Origin: Rhodosorus marinus
Lineage: Eukaryota; Rhodophyta; Stylonematophyceae; Stylonematales; Stylonemataceae
NCBI GenBank assembly: GCA_029953675.1
Contig: JAMWBK010000006.1
Location: 2,408,616-2,472,615 of the forward strand
Length of the DNA: 64,000 nt
Direction of reading: 5' to 3'
The translations under genes were made by a program, and so were the position numbers. Positions 34,399-43,967 of this stretch are shown here, piece after piece. Position 1 is the first letter of the stretch; every line of letters starts with the position of its first letter. Under the pieces are notes generated by a model, which saw only the letters and a program-made list of their open reading frames with translations, made no database searches and was not told the DNA's origin.

Positions 34399-36245
34399 TA
34401 CGTAAACCCCGTAGCCTTTATTCGGCTGCTACCTACCGTAGCGCACTACTAGAGCACTAGGTACGCTCTAAACATACCCAGACCCCCTGTCCAGGGGTCT
34501 CATCTAAAACTAGCTAACGGAAATATCGCCCGGTCCGCCCGGTCTTCTCGATCGCATGTTCGACTAGCTGCGAATTTTGCTGCCATAAATTGCGGTTCAA
34601 CTGACCTCTTACCGATGATAGGTGTGTTTCACGATCATGAAGATGAGCAGTTGCCTTTCGCAGAAACTCTAGCCCTGCCTGTCCCAGCCGTCCGTACGTC
34701 TCAAGAATGAATGATGCCAGTATCACCTCCCTGCGTTCAGCGCATATTACCTCCTGGTAGTGTGCCATTTTGCTTTGCTCCCCTTTCTCCGCTGCGTATC
34801 CGTTTCTCCAGCTCGTTTACCTCAATTGATGACGTTGAAGCGGCGACCTCACCATTACGTCCACCACGTACACATGTCCGGTGGTCGGGTGCCTCGCTAC
34901 ATAGTCGCTAATATCTGGTCGAATACCTGACCCGGAAAAGAACCCTTGCGGCTCCACTTGCAGGTCCGTAATATTCCACAGGTGCATCCATCGGCTCAGC
35001 TCCATTTTTAGTTCATCATTTCGCTCTGTTCGCATGCCTGACGATGTCCGGCAGTGATGCAGACGTTGATTTCCTCGTACAATATGAGGTTGTTCACAAA
35101 TCGTGCACGTGTATGACCGAGCTAGTCCTGGTAGTGGTAGCCCCAACAGCATCCGCATGCTCCATATCATCTCAGCTCTGTTCAACTGCCTCGGCCCTGT
35201 ACTGGACTTTACTAGCATAGCCCTGTACTAGGACAGTCTCGCAGCCATACGCCACATCCTGTTCCGGCTGCCGATCGGATGTGCGCCCGGTCAATACCTT
35301 CCAGCGTTGGATCCCCAGTAAGTACCTCAAAGGCTTGTCGGTGGCACTCTCGAGAGAGTGTTTTTTTTGTATTGGACCGTCAAACCTTTGGTTTCCTTCT
35401 GCGTCCTCAGCTGTGCCTTGGCTGACTCCTAAATCAACTGCCATTCCGCGATCCTCTTGATCCGCGCACTTGTGGTCGTTGACAACCGTCGTCCAATCGC
35501 GCGACTTGCCTCCCCCAGTTGCCTAGGAAGTGCGTCAGTTGTCCATTCTAGTCGACCCCTGAAACCGATTCCCCTTGCGCCACCGCAACACACTCCCGGT
35601 GAAGCCTTTCTAGGAATTTCGACTGAGTGACGTTCTCTTGCACGCTATTTTTCCACCCTGAGTGGAAGGCAACTGGTTGAATACGAGTTCGTGTGGCAAA
35701 TCCAAGTCCTCCCCATCGACAGGGTAGTCGTCTTTGTTGCTCAGCCTCTCGTTCGCTGATGTCTTGATGCTTTCGTGGCCCTCCGCACAACCCTTCCAGC
35801 TCCGAGAGCGTGATGGCATCGGCTTCTTATTCTAAAATGGGCTCCAAAAGGCGGAAAGGGGCTTCCCTGGCAGGGGGATCTCACTCTCTCCTTCCGTGAC
35901 AGTGGAGGCCATGCGGTGGGCTGCGGGTTTCTGCGAGTCAAGGCGCGAGCGCAGATACTCCAGGCGAGCATCCAGGTGCGCATGGATGGAAGCCGAGGTA
36001 GTGAACGGCATCGACTGCAGGGAAATCATGCGCTTAACTCTCTCCATCTGTTCAATGGCTCGTTCAAGTGTGCGTTGGCTAACTTCATGTGTCTGCAGTG
36101 TGAGCCTCTCATTGTACCCGATCAGGTTCCGCGCTTCTGGCTTGACTCCGGTGTGAATTGTTACCTGGTGATCTTGGCGGCGTCTCGCGAGGGATCCAAA
36201 CACCAGACTAAAGGTGGTGACACAGTGGATCCTTCGATCGGGTAG
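34399..36245 (-). mobile_element. Family C retrotransposon, minus orientation, degenerate
   Basis: On the minus strand, the reverse of the C trailer is at about 34399-34450. Preceding coding pieces, in several frames, run from ORF1 to the endonuclease. They are an ORF1 piece HQVTIHTGVKPEARNLIGYNER (36203-35832); then ORF2 scraps (35.8-35.2 kb), including LRRxMLPGxL-like RT-thumb sequence; then the zinc knuckle CTICEQPHIVRGNQRLHHC; the RLE core GSGIRPD with VYVVDVMVRSPLQ; and the C-terminal block FILETYGRLGQAGLEFLRKA. Most of the reverse transcriptase is deleted and the frames are broken, so it is not functional. Confidence 0.75.
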
Positions 36246-36299
36246 GCAGCTGCACAGTAAAGCTTACGGTTACCGACCGCGTTAGCGAACTGCTCATAC

Positions 36300-36625
36300 C
36301 TCGACAACTAGGCATTGGAGTTAGCGGTGGAACTATCACTACACGCGATCCAGGTCCATCTCTCGTGCGAACCTGACGCCGTCGTCTTAGGGCTCGACCT
36401 GGAAAATGCGTTCAACCGCATCGACCGCCGCATCGCAAAGCAAATCCTGGACCACCATTTCCCCGAGCTGGGAGCCGTGTACCGGCTTGGCTACGGAAAT
36501 GACAGTACCGATGCTCCTACACTCTTCGGGTGGCGTGATACCCACGTTCGTAGTAGAAATAGTGATACGCTGCAGTGGGCAGCTGCCCAATAAAGTTTAC
36601 GGTTACGTTAGTCTGCGTACATAGT
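36300..36625 (+). mobile_element. Family C fragment: reverse transcriptase scrap plus tail
   Basis: Encodes ELSLHAIQVHLSCEPDAVVL then GLDLENAFNRIDRRIAKQIL, the first catalytic-aspartate motif of the C-family reverse transcriptase (compare 63405-63520). The sequence then jumps to the 3' trailer ending in AAAGTTTACGGTTACGTTAG. Internally deleted; the frame reaches a stop at 36593. Confidence 0.8.
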
Positions 36626-36827
36626 GTCTTAGTAGTGCGCTCTCCCACGCAACAGTCCGGGGTAAGCCCCTTTCGCCCCCTTTCGCCCCCTTTTCCCCCT
36701 TTTTGGACTAAATCTGGTGGCTAGGGATCGGTAGGAATTGGGGGTGTAGGGGCAAGTCCACCCCTGCCTTTTTTTTTCTTTCGAAACGCGATTTGGGCCA
36801 GTCTACCCTGAAGCTGTACTCAATTTG
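36626..36827. other. Short spacer between element fragments
   Basis: Contains three CCCTTTCGCC-type repeats near 36668-36700. Nothing else recognised. Confidence 0.4.
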
Positions 36828-36996
36828 TCCGCGAACGCCCTGACCGTCTTCAATCGTTGTTTACCCGCTTAAGTTTCCTGCTGTGGAGCATGAATGCCGC
36901 TTTGATGTTGGAGGCGCGAGTACTTCGCCGCGCTTAGTCTTTTTTTCCCCTCGGGGTTTTTTTTTTCAGCCTCCGATTAAACCATTCATTCATTTG
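36828..36996 (+). mobile_element. Family A 3' fragment
   Basis: The last 45 or so codons of the family A endonuclease ORF (ANALTVFNRCLPA frame, NAALMLEARVLRRA) followed by the trailer and a CATTCATTCATT tail. Nearly identical to 55225-55385, so recent. Confidence 0.9.
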
Positions 36997-37202
36997 TGCG
37001 GGTGGGTAGCTGTGAATCGAGATTCATTGATTGATAGGAAGTGATTTTTGCGATATTGACTGCTTTTCTCGTCCGATCCTCTCAATTCTTCTTGCAGCTC
37101 AGGGCCTTGTACCTTCAATTCAGGCGTTTGCTCGGGGTCGCATCCGCAATTCCGCTGCTGAACACCTGTTTTTCTTTCGGGTTCGCCACTCGATTCCGGT
37201 AC

Positions 37203-37291
37203 AGTGAATGAATTTGTTTAATCGGAGGCTGAAAGAAAAAACCCCGAGGGAAAAAAAAGAAGACTATGCGCGGCGAAGATCGCGCTCTTCT
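37203..37291 (-). mobile_element. Family A 3' tip, minus orientation
   Basis: Reverse complement of the family A trailer (ATTC tail, CCGATTAAAC, T-run, CTTAG stop) with only a handful of codons. A family C copy begins immediately after it. Confidence 0.8.
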
Positions 37292-38036
37292 TCTGTTCCG
37301 GGGAAGCCCACCCTCGGGCACGCGCACACAGGAGAAAGAGCTGCTGCAACAGCACCAGAAGCAGCAGCAGCACCAGCACCAGCGCCAGCATACAGGAGCA
37401 GAACAGGGCGCAGAGATGAATTCAGAAAACAGAGCAGAGGGGCAGGCTGGGGTCGACCCAGTTGCCGCCTTTCTCCACCAGCTGCACAGCTACGACCGGT
37501 GCTACCAAGCCCTGGGAATTGGCGAGTCTGACATTGTCCACTTTTACCAGGCAGTCTTCAACCTTTTATTCGGGCATAAATTGTTCGCAAGAACTGCAAG
37601 GAGTGACAGGACGCCTCAATGAGCTAGCACAAAAACCACATATGTGGCAAGGTGGACCAACCACTACGACCTCGCCTCAACTCTGGGGGTACAAACTGAT
37701 TCCGATTGCGATAGAAACCTTCGGCAGAACAGGGCAGATGACCCAAGACTTTCTCCGTGAGGGCTGTGGGCACATGCTAACTAAGCAGTACGAGCTGAGC
37801 AACGTGCGGGCTCAACTAAACAGAACACTCTGGGCAGGGAACGCAGAGCTCGCGTTAGGGGCTTTGCGCGTGGATCAGTCGGACCAGCCACTGATCCCTT
37901 ATTTTTCTTTTTTATCGTAGCTAGAGACCCCGGGAGACGGGGTTAAACACACACATGTTCCCTAGATCTTGATAGAATTAGTGTTGCGCTGCATTAGGCA
38001 GTTGCCGAGTAAAGTTTACAGTTACGTTAGTCTGGG
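37292..38036 (+). mobile_element. Family C retrotransposon, internally deleted
   Basis: ORF1 N-terminus (DPVAAFLHQLHSYDRCYQAL then IGESDIVHFYQAVFNLL, preceded by a Gln-rich stretch from CAG repeats at 37340-37400). It jumps within 60 bases to the C-terminal end of ORF2 (IPIAIETFGRTGQMTQDFLR, LNRTLWAGNAELALGALRVD, stop 37918-37920) and the 3' trailer ending in GTTACGTTAGTCTGGGG. So about 5 kb are deleted. A frame change occurs near 37610. Confidence 0.85.
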
Positions 38037-38262
38037 GTTACAACCATTCGTTCGTTCGAACTCTCGCAGCACCATCCGCGGACGGCGGCAGTCAAGGGTT
38101 GTAAGTAATTCTCTAGTTAGTGATAGACTCAGTGTTACGCCGCATTAGGCGGCTGCCCAATAAAGCTTACCGTTACGTTAGTCTGGGGTTCGTTGCGGTT
38201 GAGGAGTCTGGGGTTAGTCTGGGGTTGAAGACAAAAGGAAAAGTTCGTAAGAGAGTCCGAAG
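38037..38262 (+). repeat. Family C trailer copy and target-repeat block
   Basis: Holds another C trailer (GCGGCTGCCCAATAAAGCTT) ending in GTTACGTTAGTCTGGGG, then two further TCTGGGGTTAG-type words, immediately before the ORF1 of the next copy. This forms the 5' junction and leader of the ORF1-bearing copy. Confidence 0.6.
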
Positions 38263-39891
38263 ATGATTGTGAGGGAGGTACGCGGGCCGTACCCCGAACC
38301 TCTTGTAGTTCAGGGCCCGGACCCCTCGGGCACCCGGGAAGTTTTGCAAAGGCACCCGCACCAGTCTGATGGCGACGTGCAGGAGGCACCGACCGAACCA
38401 CAAGCAGGCGATGTTCAAGCAAGAACGCGGACCGAGTCTGCAGCCGCAACCGACCCGGCAGCCACATTCTTGCATCAACTGCGTAGCTTCGACAGATGCT
38501 ACCAGGACCTGGGCATCGCTGCGTCCGAAATTACAGACTTTTACAAAACCGTTTTTCAACTGTACTCGCGGGTCAACAGCTCGCAAGAGCTGCAAGGCGT
38601 CACCGGACGCCTTACGGAGTTGTCCCGGAAACCGGTTATGTGGGAAGGTGGAGCCGCTACTACGAATTCTGCACCATCTCCGCATGATCTCCCGCGACAG
38701 GCCGTAGGCAACCACCTCTCCCCCGAAACCCGTTACCGTAGCGGTCGTCTGCCAGGAAGTTATGACGTCCATGATTTAGGAACCGGGCTCCCTGCGCCCC
38801 AGGGGGGGACAGGTGTCCTGGATCTAGGACACTATGCGGAGGCATTCCCAGCCATCGGGGAGGGCCCTACAAGGCCAACCTTCGCCGAGTTTGCAGCTCA
38901 GAAAGAACCAGGGAGAGGAGGAGATGCTCGTTCCAGAACTTGTGGACGCCCCGGACCCCAGACCCAGCAGGCTGCCCTGCGTCAACTGCACGCTACGGTC
39001 GGGGGGTCTGGCTGGGGACCCGATGTTGCTCCAGTCCTCGCGACGCTACGGAATGTCCGACCCCCAAGGCTGGATGAGATGGCCCCTGCGGACTTTGCAA
39101 CGGTTCTTTGCAGAGCACTGGGTATGCCCAGCTCTTATGTGGTGCATGCGGACTTTATTGCCTCCCATGCCTGCCTGCTGTGCCATCCAGACGCAATTCC
39201 GATTCTCCAAAGTGCCATCTCCCGAGGAGTTTTCCGGACTGGGATTTTCGGATCCTTCACACAAGGACACGCCGATCGACAAGTAAGCCTTTACACTGGC
39301 CAGGCGCTGGACCCAGACAACCTTCTGGGTTACCTCGAACGTCATACCATCGCTCCCGGGGATATCGCTGCCCACACGCTGAAGCGGGCCATCGAGCAGC
39401 TTATCCGCATTCGTTCGAGGATCCGCAGGCGAAAAATCTCCTTCCACACTCTCGCAGCGCTCTACGAGTATCTGGAGCGACGAATAGAGCTCCTAAAAGC
39501 CAGACAACATCCGCCTGAGGTACCCGGGGAGTGCGCGGAACCCCCTGGGCCTGCAGCCGCTTCGAACGCAGACCCTGAAGCCTCGTCCCTTCCAGGGGAT
39601 GTACAGGCAGACCGTGGGACAGTTGACGCCCCGGTTGAGACCAGCGCGACTTCCCAAGTACCTGAGAACGCAGTGCACGAGGACAATCCCCATGCGGAGC
39701 TCCTCTGCAACCTTCCTGAGCCACCTCAACAGAAGCGCTCGCGAGTATCCGCCGATGGCACCGCACCGGATACTGAGATGACTCCGGCAGCCGTGGAGAC
39801 TCCACCGGATACCACTGTGACACAGGTTGCCCTTGAAGGCAACCATCACGCGATGGACACGCAGGAGAGCCAGGAAAACCCAGCGCAATAA
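38263..39891 (+). CDS. Family C ORF1 protein, intact
   Basis: 542 residues, ATG at 38263, TAA at 39889-39891. First protein of a two-ORF non-LTR retrotransposon; probably an RNA-binding (gag-like) protein by analogy with other ORF1s, but no zinc knuckle or canonical RRM is visible. Layout: N-terminal module ATFLHQLRSFDRCYQDLG (about 68-110), a variable linker, and a central region (about 260-345) with YVVHADFIASHACLLC and DRQVSLYTGQALDPDNLLGY. A helical segment TLKRAIEQLIRIRSRIRRRK (about 370-410) and a Pro/Glu-rich tail carrying NPHAELLCNLPEPPQQKRSR (about 473-492) follow. The central region is shared with family A ORF1. The stop overlaps the next start as TAATG. Confidence 0.75.
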   Translation: MIVREVRGPYPEPLVVQGPDPSGTREVLQRHPHQSDGDVQEAPTEPQAGDVQARTRTESAAATDPAATFLHQLRSFDRCYQDLGIAASEITDFYKTVFQLYSRVNSSQELQGVTGRLTELSRKPVMWEGGAATTNSAPSPHDLPRQAVGNHLSPETRYRSGRLPGSYDVHDLGTGLPAPQGGTGVLDLGHYAEAFPAIGEGPTRPTFAEFAAQKEPGRGGDARSRTCGRPGPQTQQAALRQLHATVGGSGWGPDVAPVLATLRNVRPPRLDEMAPADFATVLCRALGMPSSYVVHADFIASHACLLCHPDAIPILQSAISRGVFRTGIFGSFTQGHADRQVSLYTGQALDPDNLLGYLERHTIAPGDIAAHTLKRAIEQLIRIRSRIRRRKISFHTLAALYEYLERRIELLKARQHPPEVPGECAEPPGPAAASNADPEASSLPGDVQADRGTVDAPVETSATSQVPENAVHEDNPHAELLCNLPEPPQQKRSRVSADGTAPDTEMTPAAVETPPDTTVTQVALEGNHHAMDTQESQENPAQ

Positions 39892-40425
39892 TGCCGAGCA
39901 GACGTAGGGGAATCAAACGACGCCGCGACGAGCCTCTGTTATTCTCGGATCGTCAAGACTGGATCAGACAGTGGAGCGTCCTCGTCGACGACGTCACGGA
40001 AGGAGGCAGGCAGTGGACGCGCCTTACACACTGCCCTGTTCCCACACGGCGATTTGTGCCACGCTGCCAGGTCCATACATGGAGCTGCCTCTTCCCTGCT
40101 GCATTAGAGCTCTCTATGGACAGCACCGCACCAACAAACGCCAGCCTGCTTCTTTTCGGACTTCCAGGCCTTGTCCTTGGACACTCTGCACTTGATGTTG
40201 GCATTCAGGTATCGCACGTGCTTGAAAGAGAATTCTCTACGGTCTGGAGCGCTCTAGAGGACAAGGCGTCTATGCTGTCGCATACTACCGCACCGAAAGG
40301 AGCTGAAGCGGTTCGACGCCAACATCTCGGGCGCCACAAGCGAGCGTTGAAGCTAGCACACCTTGGCCGCCTTTCAGATGCAGCTCGGAGCCTACAGGCC
40401 ACCGAAATGGCACCTTTTACCGCGG
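39891..40425 (+). pseudogene. Family C ORF2 N-terminal part, truncated
   Basis: Begins at the ATG that overlaps the ORF1 stop (TAATG, 39889-39893). Encodes the basic start MPSRRRGIKRRRDEPLLFSD and about 160 further residues (LLFGLPGLVLGHSALDVGIQ; HLGRHKRALKLAHLGRLSDA; LQATEMAPFT). It is then cut at about 40425 by an inverted family B fragment, so the reverse transcriptase and endonuclease are missing. The same N-terminal region recurs at 62350-62890. Confidence 0.8.
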
Positions 40426-40640
40426 ACCAAGCATGCTGCTCGAGTAGCGCCACAGAGAAACGCTTAAACGACGCAAAAGTTCCAAATATTCAACAGGATG
40501 CTCAGCAAAGCATTTCCGCAGCCACTCCAAACCCGACTTTTCCACGTGGCCAAAGCTTTCCCCAATGAAAGGCTGGAACCGGTGTGAGCGACCCTCTGCA
40601 CAAGGCAGACTGGCCATACTCTCAGCGTACCGTAATGGAC
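40424..40640 (-). mobile_element. Family B 3' coding fragment, minus orientation
   Basis: The minus strand encodes SLPCAEGRSHRFQPFIGESF then GHVEKSGLEWLRKCFAEHP, the C-terminal end of the family B endonuclease protein, without its trailer. It fuses on its left to the truncated C ORF2. On its right it runs into the 622-base inverted duplication at 40614, whose first 20 or so bases are still family B-like. Confidence 0.85.
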
Positions 40641-41235
40641 AACCAACACAGACAATCTTTACAGGAACGGCATGAAGTTATGGGAAAGAAAGCTAGAGTT
40701 TCTACTCCATACCAGGTTCCAGAAACACATGGTCACTGCATGAAGTATGCCCTAGTGGAGGCATATGCTACAAACTCACTCAGCTTCAAGACGTAGGATG
40801 CCTAGGACTGTAATGACCTGCATTTGTCGAAACCAGTACGGACAATCTTTACAGGAAGAGCACCAAATAAGGGGACAATGCTATAGTTTCCACCCCGGAC
40901 CAGATTCCAGTATCTTTTGCTCAATCCCACCTTGGAACTCAGCCTCCAGATTTCAGACTCCCGAGAAGCCTTAGAATGTCTCCGATTAAACCGGAATCTG
41001 CTTAATCAGAATGCGTATTCATACATATCTGCTAATCCCCCTTCCAGCATTTGTTTTCTCTGCGTTTTCCCCCTCCCTCCGATTTGCTCAGCCACCCAAC
41101 CTCCACGCTCTGTAAGGACATGAGCATTTAGTGGAAGCAGAGAACCCGACCTTCGCTGACCGTATTTCTTTGTCCACGCCAAGTTTTCTTTATTCTCAGA
41201 ATAAATAAACACATTTGCCGAGTCATTCAACCCTG
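40614..41235 (+). repeat. 622-bp inverted duplication, left arm
   Basis: Near-identical to the reverse complement of 42295-42916 and exactly the same length. The unit carries an internal direct repeat: CAATCTTTACAGGAA occurs near 40653 and again near 40846, followed each time by a related 60-base stretch. It shows no gene I recognise; open frames run through both arms only because the sequences are the same. Confidence 0.9.
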
Positions 41236-41982
41236 TTTTGTTTGTCGGATTTCGAAGTGCGTACTTCACTGCGCTTATACCTCGGTTTACATCAGCCCCC
41301 TTGGCCGTACGAGATGGGTTCGTCGTGCCCTCTCTGCTCTCAGACTGAAGACAACGCAGATTTTGGTGCCCACCTGCTCACTAGTTGCCCGGCGGTGAAA
41401 GGTGCTCGAACCCGCCGCCATACACGGATCTTGAACCTGTTATACCGGGAACTTCGGCCTATAGTCCGGCAAGCCGGTCTGGAAATCGAACGTGAGAAAC
41501 CTTTACCCATCGCGGACTTTCAAAATGATGAACGCCGTGTAGCCGACCTGGTGATCACCTGTGACGACAGCCGCCGTACCACATACGTTGATCTTGCTGT
41601 TCCTAACCCTCAAGCTAGTCGTTATCTCCCGGCTGCGGGGGAGCGCCGTGGATCTGTCGCCGCCAGCATGAGACGCCGCAAAGAGATCAAATACGCGGGG
41701 GCTTTGTCTTCCCCTGGTGTTCGTGCTTCGGCACTAGCACATCGCTTGGTACCCCTGATCATTGAGTGCTTTGGGTTCATGGACTCTGTTGGTTCTCGCT
41801 GGCTTCGGGAGTTGTTCCGCGAACGCCCTGACCGTCTTCAATCGTTGTTTACCCGCTTAAGTTTCCTGCTGTGGCGCATGAATGCCGCTTTGATGTTGGA
41901 GGCGCGAGTTCTTCGCCGCACTTAGTCTTTTTTTCCCCTCGTTTTTTTTTTTTTTCAGCCTCCGATTAAACCATTCGTTTCG
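41236..41982 (+). mobile_element. Family A retrotransposon 3' fragment
   Basis: 5'-truncated copy starting inside the ORF2 region preceding the endonuclease. The intact frame to TAG at 41923-41925 covers DFEVRTSLRLYLGLHQPPWP, the zinc knuckle CPLCSQTEDNADFGAHLLTS with its final Cys, RTRRHTRIL, the RLE core RRVADLVITCDDSRRTTYVDL, KEIKYAG and PLIIECFGFMDSVGSRWLRE. The trailer and a short ATTCGTTTCG tail follow. It lies exactly between the two arms of the 622-base inverted duplication. Confidence 0.92.
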
Positions 41983-41985
41983 TTT

Positions 41986-42128
41986 TGTAAGCCTCTGAAA
42001 TCGAAACTAACTTTCAACCTTGGAAGTCGCAGTTTCTATTTATAGTCTGGGGGGTTTATAGAGGCTTACAGCCTCTGAAATCGAAACTAACTTGCAACCT
42101 TGGAAGTCGCAGTTTCTATTTATAGTCT
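41986..42128. repeat. 60-bp direct repeat, two copies
   Basis: The segment starting GCCTCTGAAATCGAAACTAA and ending TTTATAGTCTG occurs at 41992-42051 and 42070-42129, separated by about 18 bases that contain an inverted GAGGCTTA/TAAGCCTC word. Non-coding. Confidence 0.85.
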
Positions 42129-42294
42129 GCCACCTGTTTAATATTCTTCCTCTTAGAACATCGCTAGGATATATGCTCTGTTGAAGTGGTCCAACTTTTT
42201 TTTTTGAAGCCAGTGCGTTTGAAATCGTTCAATCATATTTCGGGGTGTGAGCTGCATTTCAAATCGACGGTCTTTGCCCTTTGGCTTCCGACCT

Positions 42295-42916
42295 CAGGGT
42301 TGAATGACTCGACAAATGTGTTTATTTATTCTGAGAATAAAGAAAACTTGGCGTGGACAAAGAAATACGGTCAGCGAAGGTCGGGTTCTCTGCTTCCACT
42401 AAATGCTCATGTCCTTACAGAGCGTGGAGGTTGGGTGGCTGAGCAAATCGGAGGGAGGGGGAAAACGCAGAGAAAACAAATGCTGGAAGGGGGATTAGCA
42501 GATATGTATGAATACGCATTCTGATTAAGCAGATTCCGGTTTAATCGGAGACATTCTAAGGCTTCTCGGGAGTCTGAAATCTGGAGGCTGAGTTCCAAGG
42601 TGGGATTGAGCAAAAGATACTGGAATCTGGTCCGGGGTGGAAACTATAGCATTGTCCCCTTATTTGGTGCTCTTCCTGTAAAGATTGTCCGTACTGGTTT
42701 CGACAAATGCAGGTCATTACAGTCCTAGGCATCCTACGTCTTGAAGCTGAGTGAGTTTGTAGCATATGCCTCCACTAGGGCATACTTCATGCAGTGACCA
42801 TGTGTTTCTGGAACCTGGTATGGAGTAGAAACTCTAGCTTTCTTTCCCATAGCTTCATGCCGTTCCTGTAAAGATTGTCTGTGTTGGTTGTCCATTACGG
42901 TACGCTGAGAGTATGG
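42295..42916 (-). repeat. 622-bp inverted duplication, right arm
   Basis: Reverse complement of 40614-41235. Its outer end joins directly to a family C fragment at 42917 while the outer end of the left arm joins family B, so the arms are not flanked by the same sequence. Confidence 0.9.
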
Positions 42917-43293
42917 GGTTATCGCTCACTACAAAGAAGCGATGGTGATGGAGAAACCGGATGATAAGTTCATCCCGATAGCAATAGAGACGTTTGGGCG
43001 TACGGGGCAAATGGCACAGGAGTTCCTCCGGGACAGCTGCAAGCACTTACTGCACAGGAGTGAGGAGCTGAGAGACGTGAGATCGCAGATAAACCGGCAA
43101 CTATGGCGAGGTAACGCAGAGATAGCATTAGGCGCTTTGCGCGTGGACCAGTTGGAGAATCCGCTGGTGCCTGTTTTTTCTTTTGAACGTAGCATGAGAC
43201 CCCGGTAGCGGGGTTCCAGTAAGTTTCTCCGTAGATGGGATTAGACGTAGTGTTGCGCTGCAGTAGGCAGCTGCCCAGTAAAGCTTACGGTTA
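42917..43293 (+). mobile_element. Family C 3' fragment
   Basis: Encodes the last 85 or so residues of ORF2 (PIAIETFGRTGQMAQEFLRD, INRQLWRGNAEIALGALRVD; stop 43206-43208) and the 3' trailer with GGCAGCTGCCCAGTAAAGCT and a tail beginning CGGTTAC. Confidence 0.88.
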
Positions 43294-43635
43294 CAGGTCG
43301 CGTCCATTGCTACGTTGAGAATAAAGATTCAAGGACGCACTGAATCTTTCTCAGGGATCAGGCTCACGACGGCACCAGCGATCACTGACAACCTCCTCTA
43401 AGTTGTCAACGGGATATATGGAGGATTGCCTTCCAAAGTTCTGTCAACTGGACCACCTCTATCGAAACCTTTGGGCAGGATGAACAAGATCATTGAGACG
43501 GGGGTTCAGCCGAATTTTATGTGGTTTACTATCTTTTTTTTTTGTCCTAGTTGCGCCTAAACGCCGGACTTTCGCATCGGCTTCTCGCAGAATGCTTTTC
43601 TAACGAATCAGATTCGGTGTTGGAATCAGCTATAG
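43294..43635. other. Spacer, no gene recognised
   Basis: About 340 bases between a family C tail and family B tail repeats. No coding sequence or known repeat seen. Confidence 0.4.
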
Positions 43636-43785
43636 GCTAGTTCCTCTTCACGTCTTGAGTAGCGCTTCGGGCTGTGCTAGTTACGCCTTGCGTAGCGCTT
43701 CAGGCTATGCTAGTAAAGTCCAGTTATGCTAGTAAAGTCCAGTAAAAACCGGGGTTACGTTAGTAAAGTCCAGTAAAAACCAGTT
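43636..43785 (+). repeat. Family B tail repeats and AGTAAAGTCCAGT minisatellite
   Basis: Two family B trailers in a row (CTTGCGTAGCGCTTCAGGCT and a diverged version just before). These are followed by three spaced copies of AGTAAAGTCCAG(T), one of them joined to a GGGGTTACGTTAG word of the family C type. Appears to be an insertion hotspot or residue of several insertions. Confidence 0.75.
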
Positions 43786-43920
43786 AAAGGGTCTGCGTCA
43801 AAGTTCCGGCAGAGGGGCACATATTTGATATTTATACTCTCCTTGCTCAAGACTCGGTGATGTCGGGCCTGGATATCATCCGAGCACGTATGGGTTTAGT
43901 CCGGAAGTGAGACGGATAGT

Positions 43921-43953
43921 GAAGAAAGAAGAAGAAGAAGAAGAAGAAGAAGA
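43921..43953. repeat. (GAA)n microsatellite in 5' leader
   Basis: About ten GAA units ending 15 bases before the start codon of the secreted protein at 43968. Confidence 0.9.
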
Positions 43954-43967
43954 TAGTGAGGCAAAAA

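Noticed and set aside
40765-41123. Two open frames duplicated at 42407-42765 on the other strand, suggesting a conserved gene pair
   Set aside because: Identity follows entirely from the 622-bp inverted duplication; the frames overlap each other and have no domain.
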